Source of the DNA: Nostoc commune NIES-4072
GTDB lineage: Bacteria; Cyanobacteriota; Cyanobacteriia; Cyanobacteriales; Nostocaceae
Assembly (NCBI RefSeq): GCF_003113895.1
Contig: NZ_BDUD01000001.1
Coordinates: 2,021,821 to 2,085,820, forward strand
Direction of reading: 5' to 3'
Length of the DNA stretch: 64,000 nt
In this document: piece after piece, positions 28,373-38,093 of the stretch
Numbering within the stretch: the first letter of the stretch is position 1
How the letters are laid out: the number at the start of each line of letters is the position of its first letter
Program-made: the position numbers and the translations under genes
The notes under the pieces: model-generated
Database searches by the model: none
Seen by the model: only the letters and a program-made list of their open reading frames with translations
What the model was told of the DNA's origin: nothing

Positions 28373-29146
28373 TTGACACAAGTAATGAACAATACCATCC
28401 CTGCCATTATTTTTGACAATATCGAAAAAAACTTTGGTTCCCTCAAAGTTCTCAAAGGAATCACAGGCGAAATCAATCGGGGAGAAGTCGTTGCAGTTAT
28501 TGGTTCCTCCGGCTGTGGTAAAAGTACCCTACTGCGCTGCTTTAACCGCCTAGAAACCATTGACAAAGGGCGTTTAATAATCAACGGAATTAACTTATCT
28601 AGGCCTACTCTCAACTATAGCCAAGTGCGGCAACTACGAACACAAGTAGGTATGGTGTTTCAACAGTTCAACCTGTTTCCCCATCTCAGCGTCTTAGAAA
28701 ATATGACGCTGGCCCCTCAGAAAGTCTTGGGTAAAACACCGAAAGAAAGCGCCCAACTAGCGAGGTTATATCTCGAAAAAGTTGGCTTATCTGAAAAAGC
28801 CTCTGCTTATCCCGAACAACTTTCTGGTGGACAAAAGCAACGAGTAGCGATCGCTCGTAGTTTATGTATGAATCCCCAAATCATGTTATTTGACGAACCC
28901 ACCAGCGCCTTAGATCCTGAACTCGTAGGCGAAGTTTTGCAAGTGATGCAACAATTGGCATCTGAAGGAATGACAATGGTAATTGTCACCCATGAAATGC
29001 AATTTGCAAAAGAAGTAGCCAATCAGGTGATATTTTTAGACAACGGTATTGTGACAGAACAAGGCCCAGCCTATGAACTGCTGACCAATCCGCAAAGCGA
29101 TCGCCTACGTCTTTTCCTCAGTCGCCTTCAAATAATTCGTAATTAA
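28373..29146 (+). CDS. Polar amino-acid ABC transporter ATP-binding protein (GlnQ-like)
   Basis: 257 aa. Walker A is GSSGCGKST at about residues 44-52, the Q-loop is QQFNLF, the signature is LSGGQKQRVAIAR and Walker B is IMLFDEPTSALDPE, followed by the switch histidine in VIVTHEM. This is a typical GlnQ/HisP subclass ATPase. It pairs with the divergent fused binding-permease gene; the 84-bp intergenic region must hold both promoters. Confidence 0.95.
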   Translation: MTQVMNNTIPAIIFDNIEKNFGSLKVLKGITGEINRGEVVAVIGSSGCGKSTLLRCFNRLETIDKGRLIINGINLSRPTLNYSQVRQLRTQVGMVFQQFNLFPHLSVLENMTLAPQKVLGKTPKESAQLARLYLEKVGLSEKASAYPEQLSGGQKQRVAIARSLCMNPQIMLFDEPTSALDPELVGEVLQVMQQLASEGMTMVIVTHEMQFAKEVANQVIFLDNGIVTEQGPAYELLTNPQSDRLRLFLSRLQIIRN

Positions 29147-29178
29147 AGACTTTCTTTAAACTCCCCACTCCCCACTAT

Positions 29179-29379
29179 TCAAAGATACTCACGCAAGAAA
29201 TCAAAGGGATCATCTTCCCAACAAGGTTCAGGTATCAGCCAAAACAAACTACTGTGGATGTCGGCTTCAATTTCATCAACGTCATCTCTATCAAATAGTT
29301 CTATCAAAGCTGTCCAATCACGTTCTCTCAAAGACGTTAAAGATGGGGGATATACCTGGAGATTATTTGAGTAATTCAC
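29179..29379 (-). CDS. Small acidic protein, 66 aa
   Basis: The sequence is acidic and aromatic (DWTALIELFDRDDVDEIEAD, WLIPEPCWEDDPFDF) with coding-like composition. It lies just after and opposite to the transporter ATPase gene. No family was recognised and no strong ribosome binding site is seen. Confidence 0.45.
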   Translation of the reverse strand: MNYSNNLQVYPPSLTSLRERDWTALIELFDRDDVDEIEADIHSSLFWLIPEPCWEDDPFDFLREYL

Positions 29380-29583
29380 GCGAAAAGTTGTGGTTGACAG
29401 CCGTAAAAATTTAGTATAGAAATTTGTAAATAATCAGATTTTAGCTTTGACAACCTTAATTAAATAGTGATTTTTATCCTATTAAATATGGGCTACCCTC
29501 ATCAGTGTCTCACAATTTAAGTAGGAATGCTATAGTATTTGTTACATAATTACAAGCTTAATTTACTCAGACCCGAAAAATCC

Positions 29584-30243
29584 TCAAGGCTGCGACTCGA
29601 CTAATTCCACACCAAAGACTTCAGCAAAGGACTGTGCTATATAAAAACGCACTTCTTCGCAGGTGATACCTGGAATCCATTCGGCTAAACTGCCTACAGG
29701 TTTATCAGAAATACCGCAGGGTACAATGCGCTCAAAGCCTGTCATATCTGGACAAACATTTAATGCAAAGCCGTGCATGGTAATCCAACGACTGACTTTA
29801 ATACCAATAGCCGCAACTTTTCGCCCTTGTAACCAAACGCCAGTAAAAGCCGGAATTCTTTCTCCTTGCAACCCATAAACTGTCAACATGCGAATTATGA
29901 CTTCTTCGAGTTCGCGTAAATACCAATGGAGGTCTTTACGATAACGTTGCAGATTTAAAATTGGATACCCCACCAATTGACCGGGACAATGGTAAGTAAC
30001 CTCGCCGCCCCGTTCAATTCGATGCACATCATATTGACCTTTGTCAATGTCAAATTTGAGAAAATCTAAGTTGCTTCCTTGTCCCAAAGTGTAGACGGGT
30101 GGATGTTCTAGCAAAATTAACACGTCGTCTAGGCTAGGATTATGGATACGCTCAGTCAAGAGCGATCGCTGCCATCCATGAGCTTCTAAGTAAGGCATTA
30201 ATCCTTGGTTATACAGCAAACAACGGTTTTTGTGTGGTTCCAT
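29584..30243 (-). CDS. lipB: Octanoyl-[ACP]:protein N-octanoyltransferase
   Basis: About 219 aa from ATG 30243 ([14 protein letters not shown]); a longer frame to 30294 adds only an atypical hydrophobic stretch. LipB transfers octanoate from ACP to lipoyl domains of pyruvate dehydrogenase and glycine cleavage enzymes. Visible motifs are [56 protein letters not shown] and [14 protein letters not shown], with the catalytic cysteine and lysine. The substrate comes from fatty-acid synthesis in the cytoplasm. Confidence 0.95.
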   Translation of the reverse strand: MEPHKNRCLLYNQGLMPYLEAHGWQRSLLTERIHNPSLDDVLILLEHPPVYTLGQGSNLDFLKFDIDKGQYDVHRIERGGEVTYHCPGQLVGYPILNLQRYRKDLHWYLRELEEVIIRMLTVYGLQGERIPAFTGVWLQGRKVAAIGIKVSRWITMHGFALNVCPDMTGFERIVPCGISDKPVGSLAEWIPGITCEEVRFYIAQSFAEVFGVELVESQP

Positions 30244-30294
30244 ACTATGGATTATGCCAAAAATCAACAGCATTAAGGGCGAAATATATTTCAA

Positions 30295-30855
30295 CTTACA
30301 GGATTAGAGTCAAAGAATGTCAAGATTTGCAAAGGATTTTAAAGGAAAGTCAAGGGAACATGCATTAGAAAATACAAAGTGCTAGCTTGAATATACAACC
30401 TCAATAATAGGTTTTTAGGAGGAATTCTCTGCAATAAGCATCATGCCGAGACGATAAAGACGAATGTACCGGCTGATGACTCTCATAACATTAGTTTGCA
30501 TTTCAAATAGAATCAAATTGCCACAAAGACTTGTATTATTGAACAATAGAAAGCAAAGTTCAACCGAACACAGAAGGAGCAACTATCAACAGTTCTGTAA
30601 GCGTTGTTTTAACAATGCTAAATTTTCCTCACCAAAGAATTCTAGGTGGATATCCAATTGGATATCAGCGCAGAGATGAAGAGGAAAATCAAGGGTATAA
30701 TGAGCGATAACCCAGGTGCAATAAGCTTAGACACAGCTTACCAGCAGTACATAGAAAAAGTTCACAATTTGTTTTGGCGGGAGTAATGAACCTTACCGCA
30801 ATTTCTTTTCATACAAAGCAAATTCACACATTAAATATTCAGTGGGAGAGTTTAC
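30295..30855 (+). promoter_or_regulatory. Long leader region upstream of lrtA
   Basis: A 560-bp gene-free stretch. A long untranslated leader is known for lrtA in other cyanobacteria (light-repressed transcript stability), and the absence of frames here fits that. CTAGGTGGATATCCAATTGGATATC at 30643-30667 contains a strong palindrome, GATATCCAATTGGATATC. The start itself is preceded by GTGGGAGAG, a usable ribosome binding site. Regulation is inferred from the family. Confidence 0.45.
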
Positions 30856-31500
30856 ATGAAGCTTGTCATCCACGGCAAAAATATTGAAATCACCGATGCG
30901 ATTCGGGAATATGTACATCAAAAGATTGAAAAAGCAGTTAGTCACTTCCAGAGCATTACAAATGAAGTAGATGTGCATCTTAGCGTAGCCCGTAATCCTC
31001 GAATTAATACAAGACAAGCGGCTGAAGTAACTATTTACGCTAATGGTAGCATTATCCGTGCCGAGGAAAGCAGCGAAAACCTCTATGCCAGCATTGACTT
31101 AGTTGCAGATAAAATTGCCCGTCAACTGCGGAAATACAAAGAACGGCGTCAAGACCATAAAACTCAGTCTCAACCAGAAGAAGTTGTTGTTGTAGAATCG
31201 GTAGTTACAGATTTAATTGGCGATCGCACCCCCGAATTACCCAACGAAGTCGTTCGCACCAAATATTTTTCCATGCCGCCGATGACTCTTGCAGAAGCCC
31301 TAGAACAACTACAACTCGTAGGGCATGACTTTTATATGTTCCGCAATTCTGAAACTGGAGAGATTAATGTAATTTACGAACGCAACCACGGCGGTTATGG
31401 CGTGATCCATCCCCGTAATGCTAACGGCCATACTAACGGCAAGAACGGTAAAGCAACCCACGCCAATATTGTGATGCAGGAAAAGTTGCATTCTAAATAA
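30856..31500 (+). CDS. lrtA: Long-form ribosome hibernation promoting factor / LrtA
   Basis: 214 aa. Residues 1-100 form the ribosome-associated S30AE domain ([20 protein letters not shown] ... [26 protein letters not shown]). A variable linker and a C-terminal dimerisation domain follow ([40 protein letters not shown]). Long HPF binds 70S ribosomes and dimerises them to 100S in darkness or stationary phase. In cyanobacteria it is the light-repressed LrtA. It is monocistronic. Confidence 0.95.
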   Translation: MKLVIHGKNIEITDAIREYVHQKIEKAVSHFQSITNEVDVHLSVARNPRINTRQAAEVTIYANGSIIRAEESSENLYASIDLVADKIARQLRKYKERRQDHKTQSQPEEVVVVESVVTDLIGDRTPELPNEVVRTKYFSMPPMTLAEALEQLQLVGHDFYMFRNSETGEINVIYERNHGGYGVIHPRNANGHTNGKNGKATHANIVMQEKLHSK

Positions 31501-31600
31501 GGGAATGGGGCATGGGGCATAGGGCATAGGGAATGGGGAGATGAGGGAGAAAGAACCAATGCCCAATGCCCAATGCCCAATGCCCAATGCCCATTTCCCT
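31501..31600. repeat. Heptamer repeats, both orientations
   Basis: GGGGCATGGGGCATAGGGCA runs and four to five direct CAATGCC-type heptamers (31556-31592) stand between lrtA and the opposing peroxiredoxin gene. They can fold on each other and may double as a terminator. Confidence 0.65.
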
Positions 31601-32054
31601 ATTTTGCAATCTGTTGCAAAGTTTTCAGTGCTTCCTCAACGTGACCTTTAAAGTTAAACATTGAATCAAAGACGTATTGCACAACTCCTTGTTGGTTAAT
31701 AACGTAAGTAACGCGACCAGGGAATAAGCCAAAGGCTGCTGTTGCGCCATATAGCTTCCGTACTTGGTCGCCTTTGTCAGTTAACAGCGTAAAAGGTAGA
31801 TTGTATTTCGTAGCAAATCGTTGGTGAGATTCGATAGAGTCAGCACTGACGCCGATAACTTCAGCGCCAGCGCTTTTAAAGACTTCATACTGATCTCGGA
31901 AGGCGCAAGATTCAGCCGTGCATCCGGGTGTGTCATCTTTGGGGTAAAAATATAGGACAACATTTTTGCCGCGAAAATCTTGGAGGCTAATTGTTGAGCC
32001 GTTTTGAGCAGGTAAAGTGAAATTAGGAGCAGTATCTCCAACTTTTATTGGCAT
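31599..32054 (-). CDS. Peroxiredoxin, PrxQ/Bcp type
   Basis: 151 aa thiol peroxidase reducing H2O2 and alkyl hydroperoxides with thioredoxin. Peroxidatic Cys45 and resolving Cys50 stand in [10 protein letters not shown], the 1-Cys to 2-Cys atypical arrangement of Prx[15 protein letters not shown] and [17 protein letters not shown] are standard. No signal peptide, so it is cytoplasmic. Filamentous cyanobacteria usually have several PrxQ copies. Confidence 0.95.
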   Translation of the reverse strand: MPIKVGDTAPNFTLPAQNGSTISLQDFRGKNVVLYFYPKDDTPGCTAESCAFRDQYEVFKSAGAEVIGVSADSIESHQRFATKYNLPFTLLTDKGDQVRKLYGATAAFGLFPGRVTYVINQQGVVQYVFDSMFNFKGHVEEALKTLQQIAK

Positions 32055-32143
32055 AACAAGTTGTGGTGATTATTTAACAAAATTTTACCTTGTATCTAAG
32101 TTTATAAATTTTGCTTGATTACTTGCATCAAGCGGGGTAGCTT

Positions 32144-32365
32144 ATTACAGCTTTGCGTAAAATCGTAGCGTTTTTAATGCAAAGGGACGCGTTGGCATTG
32201 TTAGTCGATGCGTTGGCATTGTTAGTCGATACATTGGCATTGTTAGCCGATGCGTTGGCATTGTTAGCCGATGCGTTGGCATTGTTAGTCGATGCGTTGG
32301 CATTGTTAGCCGATGCATTGGCATTGTCAAATTTAATTTGCTACGAATTAATGAAATGCTGTACT
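32144..32365. mobile_element. MITE with internal 21-bp tandem array
   Basis: The ends (TACAGCTTTGCGTAAAATCGTAGC and GCTACGAATTAATGAAATGC-TGTACT, each read in parts) match the shorter element at 45886-46003. Inside, six full copies plus one partial of GCGTTGGCATTGTTAGYCGAT run from 32189 to about 32330. The array happens to be open on both strands (ALALLVD and RLTMPTH heptads), but nothing indicates translation. Confidence 0.75.
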
Positions 32366-32395
32366 TAGATACTCATCTAACAGAAAATTCCGCTT

Positions 32396-33523
32396 ATGCG
32401 CCTGATTTCACTGGATGTTTTTCGCGGCATTACCATCGCTGCGATGATTCTCGTCAATATGGCGGGGGTCGCAGATGATGTATATCCTCCCTTAGCACAC
32501 GCTGATTGGCACGGTTGCACACCAACTGACTTGGTATTCCCTTTCTTTCTGTTTATTGTCGGTGTAGCAATGACTTTCTCGCTATCAAAGTACACCGAAG
32601 ATAAGAAACCAACCTCAGCTGTTTACTGGCGCATCTTACGCCGCTCCGCCATTCTCTTTGGCTTGGGATTGCTACTAAATGGCTTTTGGAATCAAGGTAT
32701 TTGGACTTTTGACTTGAGTAGTATCCGCATTATGGGAGTGTTGCAACGCATCAGCATTACCTATCTGCTGGCTTCCTTAATAGTTCTCAACCTTCCGCGC
32801 AAAGGTCAATGGATACTGGCATCTGTGCTACTTATCGGCTACTGGCTAATAATGATGTACGCACCAGTACCAGAATATGGCGCAGGAGTGCTGACACGAG
32901 AAGGTAATTTTGGCGCTTATGTTGACCGTTTGATTATTCCCAAAGCACATCTATATAAAGGTGATAGTTTCAACTATATGGGAGATCCAGAAGGAATGTT
33001 CAGTACTATTCCTGCGATAGTAAGCGTCCTCGCTGGCTACTTTACTGGTCAATGGATACGCAGTCAATCTGTACAGTCACGCACAAGTATCGGGTTAGCA
33101 TTATTTGGAGTTGGTTGTTTAATTATCGGTTGGGCATGGGGGTGGATATTCCCCATCAACAAAAAGCTGTGGACAAGTTCTTATGTAATCTTTACTAGCG
33201 GTTGGGCGTTACTTTTGCTAGCCGCTTGTTATGAACTCATCGAAGTCAGGGCGAATCGTCGCTGGAGTAAACCTTTTGAAATTATGGGCTTAAATGCGAT
33301 CGCACTTTTCGTTCCATCCGTTTTATTGATTAAAATCTTAGTGAAAACCACTATCGGCACAGGCAAAGATGCTCCCAGTACCTACAATTGGATTTACCAG
33401 AATTTTTTCGCATCTTGGGCAGGAGTTTTAAATGGTTCCCTATTATTTGCCCTAGTCACCGTGTTGTTGTGGTGGGCTGTTGGTGTACTGATGTATCGCC
33501 AACGCTGGTTTTTGAAAGTGTAA
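32396..33523 (+). CDS. HGSNAT-like membrane acyltransferase (DUF5009/PF07786 class)
   Basis: 375 aa polytopic membrane protein with about ten hydrophobic segments. The N-terminal RLISLDVFRGITIAAMILVN and LAHADWHGCTPTDLVFPFFLF are the signature of heparan-alpha-glucosaminide N-acetyltransferase-like proteins (NagX/DUF1624 group), which move acetyl groups across the membrane to amino sugars. The bacterial role, possibly in cell-wall sugar modification or recycling, is not settled. The start follows soon after the repeat-bearing MITE. Confidence 0.85.
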   Translation: MRLISLDVFRGITIAAMILVNMAGVADDVYPPLAHADWHGCTPTDLVFPFFLFIVGVAMTFSLSKYTEDKKPTSAVYWRILRRSAILFGLGLLLNGFWNQGIWTFDLSSIRIMGVLQRISITYLLASLIVLNLPRKGQWILASVLLIGYWLIMMYAPVPEYGAGVLTREGNFGAYVDRLIIPKAHLYKGDSFNYMGDPEGMFSTIPAIVSVLAGYFTGQWIRSQSVQSRTSIGLALFGVGCLIIGWAWGWIFPINKKLWTSSYVIFTSGWALLLLAACYELIEVRANRRWSKPFEIMGLNAIALFVPSVLLIKILVKTTIGTGKDAPSTYNWIYQNFFASWAGVLNGSLLFALVTVLLWWAVGVLMYRQRWFLKV

Positions 33524-33660
33524 ATTTGCAAGCAGGCATCAGAAAATGAAAAAAATTTTGTTGTTATTTACATTTTAGTATTATCGAGGTTACAAAATGC
33601 CACAGAAGCGTTTGCAGATTTATTTTGTTTAATTCACTCAAACTATTAATCCACAGAAAA

Positions 33661-33751
33661 TTTTAAAGTGTCTGGTGTTGCTTATGGAACTCACAAATTA
33701 TATAGAACAATTTGTGTAATTAATTACGCTGATGGGTATAGGGATAAATAA
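33661..33751 (+). pseudogene. Remnant of a duplicated CAP-domain gene (3' end only)
   Basis: AAAGTGTCTGGTGTTGCTTA through GGTATAGGGATAAATAA repeats, with few changes, the last 28 codons of the CAP gene at 34708-34797 ([18 protein letters not shown]). The bases just before it resemble the leader of that gene (TAATTCACT...TTAATYCAYAGAAAA). This looks like a tandem copy that lost nearly all its coding part. The remainder of 33524-34089 shows no gene. Confidence 0.75.
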
Positions 33752-34089
33752 TCGCCGTTGGGCAGTGACGACAAATACTGAAGATTTTGAATTATTGTAC
33801 TTAAAAGCAGGCATAATAAATTAAATTTTTTTTGTACTTTACGTTTCAGTGTTAGATAGGTTACAACAGGTATTAAGTAACCCTTTTTTAACACTCAAGG
33901 AACAAAGACGTTCGCAGCGTTATCTATACTCTTGATCAACTCATTTCCCTTCTTGTTAGGGGAATGATCCAAGTTCTGATGTCTGACAATTCTGAATAAA
34001 GAAGCGTCTCCAAACTTCTGTGTGTGTTGAAAATTATTATTTCTTCTAATTCACTAAATTAATTCATAGAAAAAATTGTGAGGTAATGA

Positions 34090-34797
34090 ATGCATCGCAT
34101 TAAATTTTGGGTACTTTTGCCAGTAGCCCTGATATTCGGTTGCTCAAATCAACTGTTGCAATCTAACCCATCTGTGGCAAACTCTAACCCAGCAGTAGTT
34201 AAACCTAGCACTCCAACTTTATTAGCAAAAGCAAGTTATCTTTCACCACTGGAACAACAGGTAATTGTTGAAACAAATAAGGTACGAACAAATCCTAAAT
34301 CATATCTCCCGATTTTGGAAAACTATAGAAAGCGCTTTGAGGGGAACCGAGTCAAAATTTCTAATAATACCTATTTGCGAACTCAAGAAGGAGTCAAAGC
34401 AGTTGATGAAGCGATCGCATTTTTGAAATCAGCACGTCCTGTAGGGGCGTTGAGTGCATCTAAAGGTATGTCTTTAGGAGCAAAAGACCATGTTAAAGAC
34501 CAAGGCCCAAAAGGTGCTACAGGTCATAATGGTAGCGATGGTAGCAACCCCTTTACTCGCATCAACCGCTATGGTAGATGGCAAACAACCGCAGGCGAAA
34601 ATATTAGTTATGGCCCAAACACCGCCCAAGATATCGTCATGCAGTTAATTATTGATGATGGTGTGCGCGATCGCGGTCATCGAACAAACATTTTTAACGG
34701 CGCTTTTAAAGTATCTGGTGTTGCTTATGGAACTCACAAATTATATAGAACAATTTGTGTAATTGATTACGCAGGAGGGTATAGGGAAAAAACATAA
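34090..34797 (+). CDS. CAP-domain (SCP/PR-1 like) lipoprotein
   Basis: 235 aa. The lipoprotein signal peptide [15 protein letters not shown] has a lipobox-like IFGC at about residue 18. The mature protein has the CAP fold: [53 protein letters not shown], and the C-terminal [20 protein letters not shown]. The histidine/glutamate set of CAP proteins (GHNG, GENI, HRTN) is present. It is presumably attached to a membrane facing the periplasm or exterior; function unknown. A truncated duplicate lies upstream. Confidence 0.88.
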   Translation: MHRIKFWVLLPVALIFGCSNQLLQSNPSVANSNPAVVKPSTPTLLAKASYLSPLEQQVIVETNKVRTNPKSYLPILENYRKRFEGNRVKISNNTYLRTQEGVKAVDEAIAFLKSARPVGALSASKGMSLGAKDHVKDQGPKGATGHNGSDGSNPFTRINRYGRWQTTAGENISYGPNTAQDIVMQLIIDDGVRDRGHRTNIFNGAFKVSGVAYGTHKLYRTICVIDYAGGYREKT

Positions 34798-34825
34798 ACG
34801 TGATACCAATTGCAAAAAAGAATGC

Positions 34826-34975
34826 GACAAATAGACCATTTGTAGAGACGCGATTCATCGCGTCTCGATTCATCGCGTCTCGATTCATCGCGTCTCGATT
34901 CATCGCGTCTCGATTCATCGCGTCTCGATTCATCGCGTCTTTACCCAAGGATGTGTTGCAATCTGTCCCTCTCCG
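34826..34975. repeat. Expanded hairpin element with six 15-bp tandem repeats
   Basis: Six consecutive copies of CGATTCATCGCGTCT fill 34851-34940. The flanks (GACAAATAGACCATTTGTAG and TTACCCAAGGATGTGTTGCA) match in inverted orientation the element at 38608-38672, where the unit occurs once. The element is a palindromic dispersed repeat whose core has expanded here. Confidence 0.85.
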
Positions 34976-35034
34976 AGTCGGAGAGGGAAAGGTCTTTTTA
35001 TAACCATTGCTGACTGTAAAAGCGAAATGATCGA

Positions 35035-36417
35035 CTATTCCCCTGCAACCCAAGCACCATGAAATCCATAAGGCACTCGTTGAGGAATTATCACCCGCGC
35101 TACAGGTTCAGCAGTCACATCTTGGGCATTCACCACTACTAATTCTGAAGTATCTGAACCCTCATCGTGGACGAAAGTCATCAGCCAACCATCATCCTCA
35201 GCCGTTGCACCAGGACGCGGTGCAAACACAGCTTCACCGCTATAGCGCCCCTGTCCAAATTCGTGGGTTTGGGATTGTCCATTGCTGAAGTCGTACTTAA
35301 TAATACCTTCAAATAAAGGTAGGGGATTATTCGCCATTTTGTTAGTGTAACCATATCGGGTTTGTCTTCCCAACAGGTTTTCGTTGACGCCGGGAAATTC
35401 TGAAGCTACATCGTCCAACGTCTCCTCACGCACTGTCCCCGTGTTGAGGTTAAATCGCCAGCGATATAAGCGCGGGATATTTCCTTCTGGGTCGGGTTGC
35501 GAATCGCTAGAAATCAACACAGTAGTAGAATTCATGCGACAGGCAATAAGCACTACTTCATCTCCGTCTTCGTAAGCGTTGAGGGTGTGGAAGACATAGC
35601 AAGCGGGACTCTCAAACCATCGGATATTACTGTTGTTACCGTGACGTGGTAAAATGCCGAAGCGACTAGAGCGATCGCGCTCAAACATCATTACAGGTTC
35701 TCCCCGTTGCGCTCTTTCTGGGTTAATAGTCAACGGCAAATCCATAAAAATGGTGTAGTTTTCAGTAATGGCGAAATCATGCATCATCACCCCCATTGGC
35801 AGGTCAATTGGCACTGTCCACAACAATTCGCCTTGTGCTGAAACCACACTATATTGCAGGTACGGTGGCGCAAACACAGAGTAGCCAAAGAACATCATTT
35901 CGCCCGTCACTGCATCTACCTTGGGATGGGCTGTGAAGGCTGAAACCAGCTTGCCATTGTAGTTATACTCGCCAATAGTATCTAATTCAGGAAGCTTGAT
36001 AGCGTAAGGTTTACCTCCCTCATTCAGCGCCAACATCTGGCCAGCGTGCCACACCAAGGCAGTATTGGCAGTATTTTTGTAGCCAGCGTAGGGGCTATCC
36101 ATTTGTGGTGGTTCTAAAAATCCACTCCAGAGAGCCTTACCTGCAATTCGTTCTTTTTTCCATCCGACTGTCTGGACGTAACGGTTGCGATAAGTAGCTA
36201 CGCCGTTGCTAATTTGCACACCATGCAACATCCCATCCCCATCAAACCAATGATATTCACCGATGGGTTTCCATTGAGGGTTAGGGCCATTTCGAACAAA
36301 CATCCCTGATAAGTCAAAGGGTAATTCACCAATAACTGGCAACTTGTCGGTGGTGATTTCTTCACGGATTGGAGCAAAATTGCGATCAAGATAAGGATTG
36401 ATTGCTGTTGTTACCAT
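35035..36417 (-). CDS. Carotenoid oxygenase (RPE65/CCD family)
   Basis: 460 aa non-heme iron dioxygenase cleaving carotenoids or apocarotenoids. The four iron-binding histidines are visible: H164 (AHPK), H213 (MMHDF), H277 (VFHTLN) and H453 (GFHGAW). Second-sphere glutamates and the family signatures GMFVRNGPNPQW and YHWFDGDGMLHG are present. No signal peptide. The exact substrate (beta-apo-carotenal versus intact carotenoid) cannot be read. It is transcribed alone. Confidence 0.93.
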   Translation of the reverse strand: MVTTAINPYLDRNFAPIREEITTDKLPVIGELPFDLSGMFVRNGPNPQWKPIGEYHWFDGDGMLHGVQISNGVATYRNRYVQTVGWKKERIAGKALWSGFLEPPQMDSPYAGYKNTANTALVWHAGQMLALNEGGKPYAIKLPELDTIGEYNYNGKLVSAFTAHPKVDAVTGEMMFFGYSVFAPPYLQYSVVSAQGELLWTVPIDLPMGVMMHDFAITENYTIFMDLPLTINPERAQRGEPVMMFERDRSSRFGILPRHGNNSNIRWFESPACYVFHTLNAYEDGDEVVLIACRMNSTTVLISSDSQPDPEGNIPRLYRWRFNLNTGTVREETLDDVASEFPGVNENLLGRQTRYGYTNKMANNPLPLFEGIIKYDFSNGQSQTHEFGQGRYSGEAVFAPRPGATAEDDGWLMTFVHDEGSDTSELVVVNAQDVTAEPVARVIIPQRVPYGFHGAWVAGE

Positions 36418-36542
36418 TGCCTTGATTTATCAGAGTTACAGAAAAACGAGCTAGAGCCAACGGCTTCCTCTTTTTGAGATGCTAGCGCAAAGGTTCTGTG
36501 AAAACGCCCTATAGGATAATTTTGAGCCTGTGGACATATCTA

Positions 36543-36635
36543 TAGGACTTACGCACACTCTACGAATTCTCGGCGCTCTTGGCGTCTTGGCGGTTCGAGA
36601 AATTAAGCTTTTTAGCAATTTTTGCGTAAGTCCTA
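36543..36635. mobile_element. 93-bp MITE, copy 2 (inverted)
   Basis: Exact reverse complement of 25291-25383 over all 93 bp, with TAGGACTTACGCA termini. It lies between the carotenoid oxygenase and PadR genes. Confidence 0.85.
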
Positions 36636-36712
36636 ATCTAAATAGAAGATAGGCATCATCCGAAACAAGCCGGTTGAAACAGGAATCTCCGTCGTTTTAA
36701 TGCTAGGGAGTA

Positions 36713-37279
36713 TCAATGAATCTGATAATTTGATGCATAAGGCTTTTGGTGACTGATAACATTGAGCGCTATCTTCAACCAATCAATATAAGTCTGTTCT
36801 CTTCGGATCACCAACTCCAGCACCAGCCTTTGCATTACTTGCTCACGGTTGGCAGACTCATCACCAAGTGATGGCAAATCAATGATTTCACATTCAGCAA
36901 GCTTTTTAGTTCGAGCCGCCAATTGTTGCTCCAGCAGGTAAATGATGGTTTCATTCGGTAACTGATCTGCAAAATGCAACTGGGCAAGCATTGGTTCTCG
37001 GATAGTTGGCAAAGGCTGATGAGTCCCAAGCCATCGGGCGAATTCGGCTTTTCCTGACTCCGTTACGCTGTAGACTTTGCGGTTGGGGCGATCGCGCCCA
37101 ATCTCAATTGTACAGGTAATCCAGCCTTGCTCAACTAGCTTATCGAGAGTTCTGTAAATTTGTGCCTGGTCTGCCGGCCACAAATGGGCAATGCATTGAT
37201 CAAAGCAGTTCGTTTTCAGGTCATAGCCCGTCATTTCCTGCTGCTGAAGAAGACCTAGAATTACGTATGCTAGCGACAT
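36713..37279 (-). CDS. PadR-family transcriptional regulator
   Basis: 188 aa. The N-terminal winged helix is MSLAYVILGLLQQQEMTGYD ... QIYRTLDKLVEQGWITCTIE with the beta-wing RPNRKVYSVTESG. It is followed by a C-terminal helical dimerisation domain of the Vir/PadR_4 type (IIYLLEQQLAARTKKLAE). PadR repressors usually control a nearby gene in response to phenolics or other stress. The old yellow enzyme at 38735 and the 137-aa gene at 37680 are candidate targets. Confidence 0.92.
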   Translation of the reverse strand: MSLAYVILGLLQQQEMTGYDLKTNCFDQCIAHLWPADQAQIYRTLDKLVEQGWITCTIEIGRDRPNRKVYSVTESGKAEFARWLGTHQPLPTIREPMLAQLHFADQLPNETIIYLLEQQLAARTKKLAECEIIDLPSLGDESANREQVMQRLVLELVIRREQTYIDWLKIALNVISHQKPYASNYQIH

Positions 37280-37679
37280 TAAGACAGTTTTCCCATAATT
37301 GATATTTTCTCGATAGGTTCCACACTATGTACTTCTTATAAGTTTATGCTAATATATGAGTAATCAAATATAAGATACAACAGTTATAAAAAGATATGTT
37401 GATTGTCATGCGTCTTAACAAGGAAACCGAATACATGAACTGAGGTTGGGCAGATAGCTAATGATGCTGTTTGCACAAGACAGTGAGGAAGTGGCGATGT
37501 ATGTTGAGTGCCGCTCCCGTAAACCTGCGGGGATCTTGCTACGCCATCATTAGATATGCTCCTCATCGCTAGCGTATGACTCAACAAACTAGTTGTTCGC
37601 TACAGTCTATTCGTGATGAATACTGACGCAGCAATCATTTAAGCCATTCAAGACTATCGTAACGAAAGGATGGGTAACA
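37280..37679. other. Intergenic PadR - 137-aa gene
   Basis: About 400 bp with divergent promoters expected on both sides. TATGCTAATATATGAGTAAT (37344-37363) is AT-rich and could be promoter sequence. No convincing gene or transposon end is visible. Confidence 0.35.
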
Positions 37680-38093
37680 TTGACTTCTAATACACTTTCA
37701 CAAAGAATTCGTCAACATCAATATCTGCGTGATTTACGAAATAAATTACTCCACCTTCACAAGATGTTGCTGGATACAGAACGCATTGCCTACGAACAGG
37801 TTAGTGGACGAGTATCAAGTGGAGAACTTCTTCAGCTAGTTATCGCTCATGAACAATTTGCTTGGCTACATCGCATTTCCGAGATGGTTGTGCAAGTTGA
37901 TGAAATGCTCGAAGCAGATGAACCGATCGCAATAGAGGATTTTGAAAAGTTGATTGCTGATGTCCGCACGTTGATTATACCGTTAGAGACGGGCAATACC
38001 TTCGAGAGAAAGTATTACAACGCTCTCCAGCGCGAACCTGCTGCCGTGTTGGCACATGCAGAAATATCAAGATTTCTCACGTCTAAGGTTTAA
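37680..38093 (+). CDS. Conserved helical protein, 137 aa, TTG start
   Basis: Alpha-helical protein (LRDLRNKLLHLHKMLLDTER; LLQLVIAHEQFAWLHRISEM; FEKLIADVRTLIIPLETG) of unknown function, conserved-looking. The start is TTG, supported by AAAGGA at 37665-37670 nine bases upstream; the nearby ATG at 37670 is out of frame. It is divergent from padR and might be regulated by it. Confidence 0.7.
   Translation: MTSNTLSQRIRQHQYLRDLRNKLLHLHKMLLDTERIAYEQVSGRVSSGELLQLVIAHEQFAWLHRISEMVVQVDEMLEADEPIAIEDFEKLIADVRTLIIPLETGNTFERKYYNALQREPAAVLAHAEISRFLTSKV

Noticed and set aside
32153..32368. Open frame of DALALLV heptads resembling a leucine-rich peptide
   Set aside because: It is the translation of the 21-bp tandem array inside a MITE; the opposite strand is open as well, which is a property of the repeat and not evidence of coding.
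34706..35053. Minus-strand frame with repeated MNRDA units
   Set aside because: Product of the 15-bp tandem array and overlaps the CAP gene; no ribosome binding site or protein-like sequence.
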